Assembly: GCA_023627715.1 (NCBI GenBank)
Contig: JAMAHW010000035.1
Coordinates: 124,001-188,000, forward strand
Origin: Periconia sp. R9002
Lineage: Eukaryota; Ascomycota; Dothideomycetes; Pleosporales; Periconiaceae
Reading direction: 5' to 3'
Length of the DNA stretch: 64,000 nt
Below are positions 19,880-32,055 of the stretch, one piece after another. The stretch's first letter is position 1, and the number at the start of each line of letters is the position of its first letter. Made by a program: the position numbers and the translations under genes. Under the pieces are notes generated by a model. The model did no database searches. It was given only the letters and a program-made list of their open reading frames with translations, and was not told the DNA's origin.

Positions 19880-20620
19880 ATGACGGATTCAGAAATTCCC
19901 TCTTCTCCTTTCGCTCTCGTGACAAATCGTCTTCTTCTCGTACCCACGCCAACCGCAGTTTCCATTCCATCCTACCGTGCTCTCTACGCAAGCCTACATG
20001 CCAACCCATCATTCTGCGAAATGGCTTTCGGCCCTCATTTCCCCGCTATCACATGGAGTGATGAACAGACAGGAGAAGTAATTAACACCCGAGACGTTGT
20101 AAGGTGTTGGAGTAAAAGAGGAATGGGTGACTTTGCAGTTGGTCTACGAGTGAAAAACGACGGACGAGAAGGAGTGGAAAACGACATTGGGAGGAAATTA
20201 GAAGTTCCCGGTCACGATATTCGCATTTTGGAAGGAAACGAATTCGACAGTCTATTTCCGAAAGATGGTCAATCCTTAGACGCCGTTGAATGGATAGGTT
20301 ACGCTGGCGTCCGTGACGCGACGACTACTTCTATGCCGGAGCGAACCGATGATGATCCCCCGTTGCCGCCATGGCAGGAAATGATTGAGATCCGCTATGG
20401 AGTCGCCCCCGGATATTGGGGGAAAGGTGTAGCCAGGGAAGCTGCAGAAGCAATCATGCAGTGGGCGGCTACTGAAAGGGGAGTGAGGAGATTTATTGCC
20501 GAGACAGAAAGAGCGAATACCAGAAGTGGGAGGGTTCTGGAGAAAATGGGGTTCCGACTGAGCGGGACAGAGTATTGGAAAGAGCCTAGTGAGGTTGAGT
20601 GGGAGAGAGTTATGAATTGA
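19880..20620 (+). CDS. GNAT-family N-acetyltransferase
   Basis: Single exon, 246 residues from the ATG (MTDSEIPSSPF). The N-terminal strand TNRLLLVPT and the later core match the RimJ/RimL-like (Acetyltransf_3) group. The acetyl-CoA motif A is VAPGYWGKGVAREA (the Q/RxxGxG/A loop), followed by AIMQWAATERGVRRFIAET, then ANTRSGRVLEKMGFRLSGTEY, the usual motif B. An insertion between strands (residues about 95-150) is longer than in bacterial relatives. The enzyme should transfer acetyl from acetyl-CoA to an amino group; the substrate is unknown. No signal peptide, so probably cytosolic. Confidence 0.9.
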   Translation: MTDSEIPSSPFALVTNRLLLVPTPTAVSIPSYRALYASLHANPSFCEMAFGPHFPAITWSDEQTGEVINTRDVVRCWSKRGMGDFAVGLRVKNDGREGVENDIGRKLEVPGHDIRILEGNEFDSLFPKDGQSLDAVEWIGYAGVRDATTTSMPERTDDDPPLPPWQEMIEIRYGVAPGYWGKGVAREAAEAIMQWAATERGVRRFIAETERANTRSGRVLEKMGFRLSGTEYWKEPSEVEWERVMN

Positions 20621-21471
20621 AGAGTTTGGAATCTAACGAGTAATTTGCCTTATGCACTTTTCTTTTCGGGATCACCACCAACTTCGGCTCATGGAATTCT
20701 TCTATCTCAACTTGGACTACGGGCTAATGGTTGTGCTGCAAGCAGTGCGGTCCGACAGAATCCGAGTAATGCCAAAAAAATACCTTTTCTCATCTTTCCA
20801 TGGGAAGTTCCCTCTTGTATAGAACTATATTCGAAAAGAATTCCACGCAGTATTGCCCTACTAGGAGATTCTGTCTCGCTTGAGCCTCGCTCATATGTCC
20901 TGTGAGATCTACAGGTCTTTCCGAACCATATTCATCAAAAAGCTCCTCTGATTGCAAGAGGTAACATTACTGCGTGGTTTAGCTCCACCGGAACAACAGC
21001 TGCAGTCTGTGTTCACTAGGTAGCATTGATACCTCACGGCGGACTGTAGCTTGGTGAAGTGAAGCCTAACGTGAGAATTGAGTGAATTGTGATGTGGATT
21101 GAGGTAGTTTTGGGCGCAATATTTTTGAAGGGGTGTTGAGGGGCATATTACGCCATGCAAGTGGAAAGTCGGATACTTTTCGCGGTATGCAGGATAGAGG
21201 AAGGTGATATGTTCGAGGAATCACGTGGCAGGAGAAGCTTATGCATTCATTGAATCGGGCAAGTACGATCCTGTCGATGATTTTCCTGTTGAGCTCGTCA
21301 GAAATTCCTTTGTTGGAATATATATTGAATATGAGCTTAGAAGCTCCCACGTAATGCCGGCAAAGCGTTGTATCACGGTTATAGTCTTCAAAAGTTTGAC
21401 CGAATTCTCTCATTGTCTACAATCACATATTGACTATCTGTACACAATCCCCCTCATGCCGGTTCCGAAAT
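20621..21471. other. intergenic between convergent GNAT and ATP8 genes
   Basis: About 850 bases. A minus-strand frame (21066-21413) has no domain and no conserved look. I see no gene. Confidence 0.55.
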
Positions 21472-21845
21472 CTATAGTTTGCTGATGAAGAGACGTGCCG
21501 CGAAGAGGCGGACGCGCTGGGGGAGGAGGTATTTGGACATGATGTAGATGAGGGAAGGGAGGACGATGAAAGCGACGGTGACCTCGTTGACGAAGAAGAA
21601 GGGGATGAGCTGCGGCATGGCAGACTTGAGGATGACCTGTAGCCGCGGTTAGCCCGAATCCGACTATCTCCCCACGCGGCGCGGCGCATGCATACCATCT
21701 GGTTGTTCTTAAGCTCGGGCTTGGAGGTCTTGCTCTGGGTAGCGGCGAGCGCTGGGCGGGCCATGGCCGAGACGGAGGGACGGATGGCCGTGGGCTGGCG
21801 GAAAGCAGCCCTGGCGAGCGGACGGAAAAAGCGTGTGGAGTTCAT
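21472..21845 (-). CDS. ATP8: nuclear-encoded mitochondrial ATP synthase subunit 8 with presequence
   Basis: Two exons, 21845-21696 and 21636-21472, joined across a 59-nt GT-AG intron, encode 104 residues. Residues 57-104 begin MPQLIPFFFVNE and end RLFAARLFISKL. They are 48 residues long, the same length as yeast mitochondrial Atp8, with the same start (MPQL), a single hydrophobic span (VAFIVLPSLIYIMSKYLL) and the LFISKL end. Residues 1-50, all of exon 1, form a classic matrix-targeting presequence: Arg, Ser and Ala rich, with RFFRPLARAAFRQP and no acidic residue until about position 45. Subunit 8 belongs to the stator of complex V in the inner membrane and is mitochondrially encoded in most fungi. 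Here the gene is clearly nuclear: it has a spliceosomal intron, GC-rich nuclear codon use and nuclear neighbours. Identification rests on the whole 48-residue core; the transfer to the nucleus is inferred. Confidence 0.9.
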
Positions 21846-24800
21846 GATGGGCTCTGGAGGTGGTACTCGTCAGTGAGTTATCGCGGTTGCGGGGGGCCAA
21901 TTGCTGCGGGACAGCTTCTCTGGGGAAAATCGGCGTACCAGGTGACGATATCGAGGCCCGGTGCGATGGATGGAGATGGTTCGGTGGTGGTTAGGTGAGC
22001 TGTGAGCTGTACGGAGTGAAGGAAATCGAGCGAGAGCCCTGGCGCATGCTTACATAACACAGTAGCCAATGACATTCCCTTTCGTAACTTTACTAGCGCC
22101 GCAACTGCTCACTCAAGTCTCCATGCCAACTTCAACTTTTTCCATCGAAGATTCCATCAATCGAACGATCGATTTGAGACTTCGCTTCTTCAGCTTGCAA
22201 ATAAACAAACCGCTGGCCACCATATTTATGTCTCCTAGTCATCCGCATCTGATTCAATCCGCAACAACACCACGTAAACCCTGCTAATTCGTTCCAGAGG
22301 ACATCACCATATGGGGTATAACCGCAAAGATTTCGTGTTCGTGTACACGTAGGGTCACTGGGTGAAATTTCCTCAATATGGGCTGCGAAGGGTTTCGGCG
22401 ATGGCGGTACGCATTGTCGAACTGATGGAACAAAGTGCTCGAGTTTAATGCTCCTGATTCAGAACAAGGGCATTGCACGCAATGTGTTGGAATCAATTTC
22501 TCATTTCTTTTCACCTTATGAAGTGACATTTCTTCATGATATGCCTGTCACAAATTCGAGTATTACCGGTCGTTTATTCTCGCGTCTCTCGATCAAAAAT
22601 AGATCCATTCACCGGAGACAGTCAGGCACGATGTATATTGATCGCCGGTTCGGTACATCATATGGGCTCAAGAAGCAAAATATTCAAAAGAGATGGTTTA
22701 TTGATTATCAGGTTGTTCAGGTCCTTCATCGCAAATATTACAAAGGCAGCTGCAGCTTCAGCCTGATGGGTCAAAGCAGCATCATGCGTGGTACGGAGAA
22801 CAAAGCTTCAACGCTAACACTTTGGCCAAGCTCGAATTGTTTTAGAGGAAGTGGATGGCTCTGGAAAGACTTGAGAGGCGTTAAAAATTCGCTGCCAGTG
22901 CTCCGCTTTCGGTGAGACAAGGTATCGATAACACCGGAGTGCCACAGCAAATCGAAGAAAAGCACGATTGATTTCAAGGTTCAAGAAGCTCAGCCTAAAT
23001 TCGAAAGAGACCTTTCACCCTCTTGCCTGTCCTACAGTAGCGGGGTGTGCTCTATAGCAATTTTCTGGAGCGAGATTTCATATCCAAGGGATCAACGGAA
23101 CACTTTTCCTGCCATGGAACAGCATAACTCGGCATCAATCAGAGCAGAATTGCGGAGACCCCAGCTTTCGATGCGGGGACTGATATGTAGTTCCCTGGCG
23201 AAATTGAGAGGACTGCGCAATAGAAGTTCCAATGCTTCTTTCCACACTCTGGCTCTTCGCACTTAATCCAAGACTTTACAGGGCTCTCCAATTTCATCGA
23301 ATTCATGCTAACACCAATGGCAAACGACTATGCGGGCAAAATTTCCGACTAGAGTTGTACAGACTTGAGACTGAGTCTGACTTCTGCAGCATATCATAAA
23401 AGCACCCAGATATGGCCATCATAAACGGACCGACCCCGCAGTTGAAGAGCAGTTATAATCTTTGTTGTAATATTTGAGGCCATCACAGCAGCGTTGACTC
23501 CGCACATTGATCAATATGGAACGACGAACAGAGTAGATCTTTCGGCGAAACTTCCCCGGGGCGCAAACATCTCCCCGGGTCTCAAATTTATCCATGAAGC
23601 CAGCTCAGCAGCCGTTGCCAGTGGTCTGTTGGCCTTACTGCATACCGACATCAAGTTGCTCTGCAGATTCCAACACATGCACACTTCAGGCAGAGTTGCC
23701 CTGCCGCTCCACTACCGGCATAAATTCACAAATGAACAGACACCGGCGGTGAAATTTCTTCCAGAAGCAGGAAAGAATCAAAGGGCGGAAACATACCAAC
23801 ATGTTGTCTTTCACTGTACAATTCGCTCAGCATTACCTCAATGCATTCACCGCATCAAAATATGACACATCTTTGCGATCGATCAGATGAGATTCTCATT
23901 TACCCAGCTTGAGCGTATTTTCCGGCAGGACTGAGTCGTATGCAGCTCTCTCCTGCCACTGATGCGAGCATGGAATGTATGTGTTCGCAGTGCGACGGGA
24001 TGTGGTTTAGTCAACATTTGAAGTTCCAGAGTGCTTCCACAGACAACCTTCCTCTGAACAATTTGCATTTCGAATGCATTGGTAGTTTGCGAAGTTGTGT
24101 TATCCACTTCGCATATCCTCGAGCATCGCTTTTCTGCTTCTAGAAACATCTCAAAACTTGTATGCACGCCATAGCGAATTCCACACAGCCACAACAAGCC
24201 AAAAATAATTTCCCCATACTCCGCTCTTTCGTTGCAGAAAGGAAGGCAGAACTAAATAAAGTTCAGGACCTAGTCATTCTCGAGAAGAGAGATCAGGATT
24301 ATGTCCCGTACAGGCTACTCTCCGGGCGCTGAATCCACGGTGTGTGTGTGGGCAGGAATGGAAACACTTCTGAGGCACCGGCATTGATCGACCAAGGAAA
24401 ATGACAGCACCATGACAGTTGTGACAGGGCTTCCGTCCGCTCCGTTCCGCTCTCTTCTCTCCCACATGCTCTGCAGCAGCCTCAGCAGATGGACGGTATG
24501 CGTTCGGTCGACCGGCGGCGCCTCAGTTTCGCTCGCGCGCGTATCCGAAAGTTAATTTGTTGCATTCTAGACCATACGAGGCCACATGCCTCCAAGAATG
24601 GTTCGCCACAGGAACCGTTATGAAAAGTGTACGGTGAATTTGTAAACCATTGCCTTGCCGTTCGCGATTCATTCAGATGTTGGGTTTCTGGAGGTCGATT
24701 GAGCCGCACACTAAGCCTATTACGGGGGTGCTCTCTACGCACGAACCATACCCACCAATCATGCCGCGAGAAACCTTAATCAAGAGTAACTTGAAGAAGA

Positions 24801-25910
24801 CAATGACGGCGCAAAAAATCTCAAACTCGCCTTGAAAACGGGGAAGAGAGAGTTTCTCCGTCGCAAATTCCGCCACTGATAGACAGGGTACGGCACAGCG
24901 GCAGGCAGAGCGACAACAACAACTCATCATGACACAAGTTATGTAAAGACCCCTTGTTTCAGAGTCTCCTCTGTACTGTCTGAGATGCGTGCCCCAGGCC
25001 GCCGCGGCCCATGTAGGGTAAACACATATCGGCTTGTCTTTTTTCTCTACTGGAGCCTCGTAAAAAATTTCAGCTGCGGCTGGCAGCGGCTGGCGTCTCG
25101 CTGGCGTTTGTGTTCGCTCGGATGTGCGGAAGTTCCGAGGGAGGGTGGTCTTTTGGACGGTTCAGTAACTTGAGCCTTGCGTAAAGTGAAATCGCCTGGG
25201 TGAACGATAAGTAGGTGCGCACACTAGATAGTTAAAGGAAAGCAACAAAACACCAAGCAGTTTCGATTCTCCTATGACGGCGCTATATCGTAGATGTAGA
25301 CATTACTATCCGCGCAAAATAAACAGTGACGTTGCGTTCTTTAGAAATGGGTTATTGATTGTTTTTGAGACGGACATTTTTTCCCCCGCTCACAGAGAAG
25401 CATCTACATACGTGAAAACAAGCTATCTACGTGTTGAAAAATCGAGTGGTCCATGACGTTGATTCCCCCTTAGACTTCACCCTCGCACTCGGATATACAT
25501 GAAAGAGTGGTGATGAGGTGAGTAAATACCTGAGATTCGTCGCATTCATTCAGGCCGCACCATCCCACCGGTGTGCGAGCCTGCACCTGCACCCACAGAA
25601 GGATGCAATTCGCTGTACATGAGAGAGGGAAGAGACGCAAAAAACAGAGAAAGTAAGGACAAGACGGTATCACAAATGACTACCCTGCAAACAAAGCAAT
25701 GGAGTGCAAAAACAACAAGCGAGAGAACAGAGTGACCCGAGCGCGCAAACCATGTCGCGCAAACATGCTGACCGATTGAAGACAACCTCTAGCCAAAAAC
25801 GCCATTCAGTCAAGTTCACCAAAAATATTGCCTGTGAAGAAGATAAAAAGGTTGCACCAGATACGAAACCATGCCTGACAAGAAGAGAGGCTGGTCGCAT
25901 TCCGAGGATT
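21846..25910. other. 4.1-kb gene-poor spacer
   Basis: No gene with a domain, coherent codon use or splice-supported structure is visible between ATP8 and the Rua1-like gene. The longest frames (22448-22915 plus, 23494-23865 plus, 24482-24742 minus) translate to unstructured, domain-free sequence. CCAAT-type sequences near 21897 and 22066 may belong to the ATP8 promoter. The remainder could hold noncoding RNA or decayed elements, which I cannot show. Confidence 0.5.
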
Positions 25911-28127
25911 CTATATCATGCTTGCCAATGAACTTAGCGCAGTCGGTCGGGGTACACCAACCAATTCGGGTTCACTGATGGTATGGGCTGAATTGAACGT
26001 GCTACCAGGTTGTAAGGGGGACGTGAACAGTCCCACAACAGGCGGTTCAGAACGAGATTTGACAGCTGCGGAGTCTCCTGATAATGAATTGGCCGGCGGG
26101 TGCTGGGCAGTAGACGATGTAGGCGTGGGGTAGGAAGTAGCAGCTAAATGCGGCGTAGAATGAGCTGGCTGTGGGGTAGATGTCGGCGGCAAAGAAGGTG
26201 GAGCTGATATCGGTATGCCGAGAGCTTGCAGTGATGATGTTGGAATCGGTGTAGAGTGTCGGTTTGCTTTTACATCAGTTTGTAGTTCGGATTTGATTGG
26301 GTAGGACGACGTGGTATTGGAAGCTGAGACTGCGCGAGCGCGCACAGCGTGTGTTTCACGGCGTCTTTTGGGCCCATCTTTGACCTTGGGATGTGTGTGG
26401 CACTGTTAAATTTGTTAGCATGCACGAGCTTGTACAACATGTGCCGCCGCGAAAACCACGAAGGGGTGTGGAGGCGGTGGATAATTACATACCTTGTACG
26501 CATGCCTGAACCATGTTGTGCCCTTCTTTTTACTGCTCACCAGCGCAATCCACTCGCCACAGCTCCCACACAGTCCTTCCCAAACGTCAAGGTTTCCTTC
26601 GGTTCGGCGAGTATCTTGGGGACCCTGGAAGGCAGCACCGGTAGCCGCGCTCACACCATGCGTGAAAGATTTGTCGTACCAGAATGCACTGTTCTTGAGC
26701 ACAAGCCACCGGCCTGGCTTGCAAAGTCCACACCAGCCCTCTCGCTTGTTGCCGTGGCCGCGCACCCACCGTGGAGTATATAAATCGCCAGTGAAGCGCA
26801 GATCCTGTTCATGGGGGACGAGATCTGGGTCTGAAGGGTTCATGTCAGATTCCGGCGGGTCGCACGGCTCTTCGTGGAGGGAAGAGTAGAGGTCAGGAGG
26901 ATCGGAAAGATCTGCAAAATGCGAGGCACAACCGTCATGCCGGTCTCCATTGCTTTGTAGAAGACGGAAGAGCCCTTGGGATGGAAGCGGTCGTGGAATC
27001 TCGAGCTGATACGGGTGGTCGTGGCCTGCATACATGCCAGGGCCATTGGATTGGAGCGTGTGATTCTGCGAGTAAAGAACGTTTTGAGTAGGCATTCCGA
27101 AGTTGTGCATCGCATTTGATGGATAAGCAGGCATTGAATGATGCGGGTTATGGTGGGGATTCATTCGTGGTCCGTAGGGAGCGAATCGGTCCTGCACCTG
27201 TGATAACGGGCGGGAATTAGACGGAATAGAAGTTGGAGCTTGCCCGGTCGACCATCGCTTGAAGCGACTACTTTCCAGCGTATAAGGTGATGCGCGAGAG
27301 TTATTGTGCGGCGTGGGAGAAGCGCGAGAACGACTACCTTGGCGGACAACATTGTCGTGTTGCGGGCGTCGTGGGGAAGCGAGCGGAGAGAGCAAGGAAG
27401 GGGCTGGCTCCAAGTTATTCCAGGCGTCGCAATCCGACGCATACGAAACTGCCTCGGATGAGCCCATGTCTTCATAATTGGACACCTCTGGAAGAACTCC
27501 CCCGGTGCTTGAGATCGAAAAAGACGACTCAGACATGCGCCGCGAGGAGTCTGGGTTGAAGGCGGCCACATTCTCGTTTTCGCGGTGATCCATACCGTGA
27601 TACTGCCTGAGGTCAATGATCGGCGTGTTCTCGTCGTGACCCATCAAGCCTTGATTGAATTCGTTGATGTCTGGGTCCAACGAGGAAAATTGTTCGAGTT
27701 CCTCACAAACCTTTTGTCCCCAGGGACCTATATACGTTAGATGGAAATTTGAATATGTTAGAAAAACAGACTCACTAGTATCAATGACTCCCGGGAAGTA
27801 GTCTGGAGTGCCTATGTGTGGAACATTCATTCCATGGCGGTAAGGACCTTCACTCATGGCTGGGACATTCGAAGTATTGACGTCGGATTTGACAACTTGC
27901 TGAGATTCGTCTCTGCCGATTCCCATAGCTCTTTGCATTTGATGATAGTAAGGGTTATTGTGGGGCTGTGGTACTGCCCACGTGGGCTTGGGTGGCGATG
28001 GTCGTGGTACCTGATGCATTGCTTGTGGATGTTGCTGAGGCTGCTGCTGCGATTGTTGCTGCTGAAGAGGAACGCCATTATAGGAGGAATACATCATTTG
28101 CGATTGGTGTCCCGCGGACTGGTTCAT
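25911..28127 (-). CDS. putative transcription regulator with Rua1-type C-terminal domain
   Basis: Three exons: 28127-27776, 27727-26493 and 26402-25911, 692 residues. The N-terminus is Gln/Pro-rich (a PLQQQQSQQQPQQ run near residue 20), followed by a long disordered Ser/Pro/His-rich region. A conserved domain spans about residues 429-545. It starts FTGDLYTPRWVRGHG, holds WCGLC, NSAFWYDKSFTHG, GLCGSCGEWIAL, then HAYK at the exon end and CHTHPK after the intron. Together these Cys/His residues form a probable zinc site. This matches the C-terminal domain named after Ustilago Rua1, an activator of ustilagic acid genes. A basic PKRRRE signal follows. The tail is Ser/Thr/Pro-rich. Intron 27728-27775 is 48 nt, in frame and stop-free. 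A nuclear DNA-binding role is inferred; targets are unknown. Confidence 0.85.
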
Positions 28128-31100
28128 AGCAAAAGGTCGATTAGATGAGGGATGGTACCTATCTGCTTGTCAGCTAGCGTTCATGATAAACAATCCATCA
28201 GCTGTCACCGACTTGGATTAGAGCTTACTGTTGAACCGCATTAAATTCCATTCTCAGTCTCCTCCCTATTAGAATGGGTGTGTTGCCCGTGTGGAAAAAA
28301 ACTATATCGGTGTAACTGTTAGCTCGGGCCAGTAGCTGTGCGTCACTTGGAATGGCGATGTGCGTCTGGCAGTGGCAAACCGTGGGGGGACGGATGCAGT
28401 CGAGTTACGCAAGGGAGTACGATCAACGCACGAGGAACATACAATTTAGTAGAGAAGTGAAAGTGGGGGACTGTGGAAGGAATGTGTTATGTGTGGTTCG
28501 ACTTTATTGGTGTTGTAAATGTGTTGGCAGAATACAAATCGAATCGAAAGATCAAAAGAGTGTACGGAGAACAATGTCCCCTCGCAACCAGCGCGTCAAG
28601 GAGCCGGCTCCTATATTTGGAAAAAAGGAAAGAAAGAAAGTAAACAATAAAAAAAGATGCTTCTAAAGAACGACAGTGGCCAAACTAAGAAGATGTGAAG
28701 CTGGGGGAGTGTGAGTGTATATGAGAGTGAATTGAGCGCGCGGGTGTAAGGTTTCCGGGAGGGAAGATGTGATGGAAATGACATGCGTACAGTTGACGCA
28801 CAGGAACCACTTTTGGGTGAAGTTTGAGGGTAGTGTCGAGAAACGCCTTGGCCGCAGAGACCTGGAACTGCGACAGCCTGGAGAAGAGGCGTTCGCCCAA
28901 AAGGAGACATCGAGCGATGGAGGGGGGTCGTAAGGCTGCTGGGGGGGTCGACGAGAACCCGTACCACAGGATGGCCTGAGATTAAGGACAAGGGCCTACT
29001 TGCTTGCATCTGGAGGGCGAGCAGTATGATTCCCTTGCGAACTGAGGCAGCTCTGGAGGGGTGGAACTGGTCAAACCAATGAGCCACCTCCCGGAGCGTA
29101 ACGAGCTGGGATGCCCAGGCCCATTTGCAAACTCGAGACCAGCTCGATTGCGAGGGTTTCAGCATCACCCCCGCAAAAAACGACGCTGTTCGGTGATAAA
29201 TGGGAGCCAATGGCTCGATTGAAGTTGGTGAGGGGTCGTTTGGGGCTGATGGCAGGATCCAGTTGTCGCAGGATGCCTGCTGTACTGAGACGCCATGTGA
29301 AACGCCTCATGGCCTCCACCCTACGCGAAAACCACAATCAGATGCATTCGATGGAATGATTGACTTCATCATGGCAGCCACACGGATTCTGTCTTTAGGA
29401 CAGATCAATTGGATGGTGAAGGGCTCATCAAACAGCACAAGGATGGCAGTGATGGTGGTGGTATTTGATAGTCTCGAATGTCCACGAGGTGAGGAGAGGT
29501 GAGGAGAGGTGAGGAGAGGTGAGTGCCAAGCTCCTGACTAAGCGGACATTTTGCTAAGACAGACGACACGACATGACACGCACGCAGCTCAGCGCTCGGC
29601 CGTTGAACCCACCACCCACTTGTCTGCTGCTACACAACCTGAACTGTACCCACCCCATCATGCCGGTAGGCTGTACTTTTGACAGCGCCGAACAGCGCCG
29701 CTGGCTGCGTTCTGTGTCTATTCGCCTCACCGGGGGACTTGGCCGCTGTCCACGTTCTCATTGCGCTAGATCGTACAAATCAGTGTTCTCATACAAAACT
29801 GACGTTTTGATAGCTCTTTGACATCTCGTGCGACGTCAGACCCTCCCCTAAAAACCACGTGAGGACCACCTTCACCGCCTCTGTCCACTCGTTTGACATT
29901 ATCCCTATCAGCCGCCGAGTTCACTATACGACGGTCGTCTCTAGGAAAGGGCCGTGCGAACTACTCCCTGCAACCTTACCCGTCTTCTTGGATACCCCTC
30001 ATCCCTACCACCTGCCAAGATGATGCATTAACCCATGGTCAACATGCTCGCCGACATGTCCATTTGCTGCCTCATGTGCCTCAGTCCTTCCTCGTCTGCC
30101 GCCCCATCTTCGTCTTTGGATTTCGTGTATTCCCGATTCGGGTCTTGCCTGCACACTTCCATTACATGAGTGCCGAATAGTTGTTCAGTACGACACGTTT
30201 CAATATTGCACGCTATGCTAACTCGGACCCCTTTCCTAAACCATCCAGTGTGCAGATCTGGGCCTGATGAATGCATGCAGACTCCAAATGTACGGTACAC
30301 TATGTCTGGCTAGAAGAACTCAGCGATGCGCGCAATCCCGGGACCAGCACGGCCCGTCGATGGTCAATTGCGCCATGGTTGTCGAACATATCTCAGCTCG
30401 ATCTTTCAGGAGGGGTGCAATATTGGCCTGCTCCCTTGCTTCCTGATATCAACGTCCACGGTGATGATTGGTCACTCCCTACCTTACACGTGCCCTTCCG
30501 TTCGGAATGGCGTCCTTTGACTGTCAACACTGCAATCAGCATCACATTAGGAAATTCCCAATCCTCTGATAGTATCGGGCTAGTGTCAGATATTCGTAAT
30601 TCTGCAAGTTCTGTGGAGATTGACAATCGATCAGTGTATCGCTGATTTGTGCCCTCTCTCGGGGATTATTCTTCAGTCGATGCCCGTGTTACCACTTTGA
30701 CCACCTTCTATATTCACCGCGTACTTGGCTGTCATCTTTATTCGACACATGAACTACAGGCGATCATGTCAGCTCCGCATACAAGCGACTTCCGCTTCCG
30801 CCAGCTTCCCCTCACAAACACCAGCTGACCAGATATTATCGATATCTGCAAAACATAGGCCCAGTCGTTCACCTTATCGTGATCTGTTTATTGGGTGGCA
30901 CGAGTATGCATACAAAGGGCAGATCTTCAAACGTCCATCATTGGTAACAGTGCACGACAGTGGAGCGCATGTCATAGGAAGTCACTTAGTGATATCGGCA
31001 CCACGAATAATTCATGTGCTTCGTGCTCTGATGCTCGCCGGGCTCTGATCATAAATTCCTCGAGCGAAAATGCAGACGTAGAGGGACCTTCGAAATCAGA

Positions 31101-32055
31101 CAGCTACAGGAGGAGAAGATGAAGGAAAAAATCCCCCTATACACAATTAACCCAAAGCAAACCAAGTGGCGCCTCTCACCCCCCTTTCACCAATACAGCC
31201 AGAATGGGAAAGAAAGCCCCAGCGATCCACATTCTTCCATGAGACGTTGTAGCACCAATAGGTAAAAGCACCGGAATTGGTCCGCTCAAGTAAAGCACAG
31301 CACAGCCCATATCGAGGAGCTTTCGTCCATGCAGCTGAAAACTAGAGGATTTGCCTACTACTCGACAAGGGTATGCCGGCAATGTTCATGTTTCCGAATG
31401 TGGAGGCCTGCCTCATCAACCGTCATTCTCGATAGGGGCGTACGCCACGGCAGTGACGGCGCAAGATGCTCGTGCGAGGGCGGGCGTGCGTGCGTGCGCG
31501 CCGTCTGCGGCATTGCCAAACACTGGTCTCGGGCAGCGTAGCAAACTAGCTTATTGATAGTCAGGATTCACTTTGATGATTGGGCACACTTTTTCTTTTT
31601 TTCTTTCTTTCTTGACCGAATTGTCGGGTTGCTGCGAGTAAGTGTTGTGGAGGTGTGCTGCGATGAAGTCATACCGAGGGCGAGTTGGGAAGATGCGGTG
31701 GGTTAGCGGTTTGGATTCGGAAGTAGTGGAAGGCTGTGGACGAATGTACGTCTTGAACATAATCGCTTTCTTTTGCTTCGCATTTGATAGACTTGGTCGA
31801 AATACCGGTCTGGTAGTGACAGGTGGAATTGAATAAAGTTGTTTCTTTTGAAAATAAGTGACATGATATGAAAAAAAATGTATGATTTGGTCGTACTACG
31901 ACTCTATGTGGTATAATACTTCGTAAAAAGCGAACAGAAACCGTGACAACTCCAGCCATCCAAACACCAACACACCCTTTCTTCCCTCGATAGAATCCTT
32001 TCGTTCAAACAAAATCCATAAAGGAGCAATTATCACCGTGAACCTAACGAACGGC
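28128..32055. other. 3.9-kb gene-poor spacer
   Basis: Separates the Rua1-like gene (start 28127) from the stop of the next minus-strand gene. Long frames at 28611-29210 (minus) and 30271-30645 (plus) lack domains. A short tandem repeat lies at 29486-29523. The proximal kilobase presumably holds the promoter and leader of the Rua1-like gene. No gene is supported. Confidence 0.5.
29486..29523 (+). repeat. 10-bp tandem repeat, about 3.8 copies
   Basis: The unit GAGGAGAGGT occurs three times exactly (29491-29520), with partial copies on both sides (GAGGT before, GAG after). Purine-rich microsatellite-like repeat in a gene-free spacer. Confidence 0.9.

Noticed and set aside
22448..22915. 155-residue plus-strand frame in the spacer
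   Set aside because: No domain, no coherent secondary structure pattern, no supporting splice sites.
28611..29210. 199-residue minus-strand frame
   Set aside because: No recognisable content and ends in a poly-aromatic run from T-rich DNA; likely noncoding spacer.
30271..30645. 124-residue plus-strand frame
   Set aside because: Some protein-like strings but no start context, no homologous motif and an equally open frame on the opposite strand.
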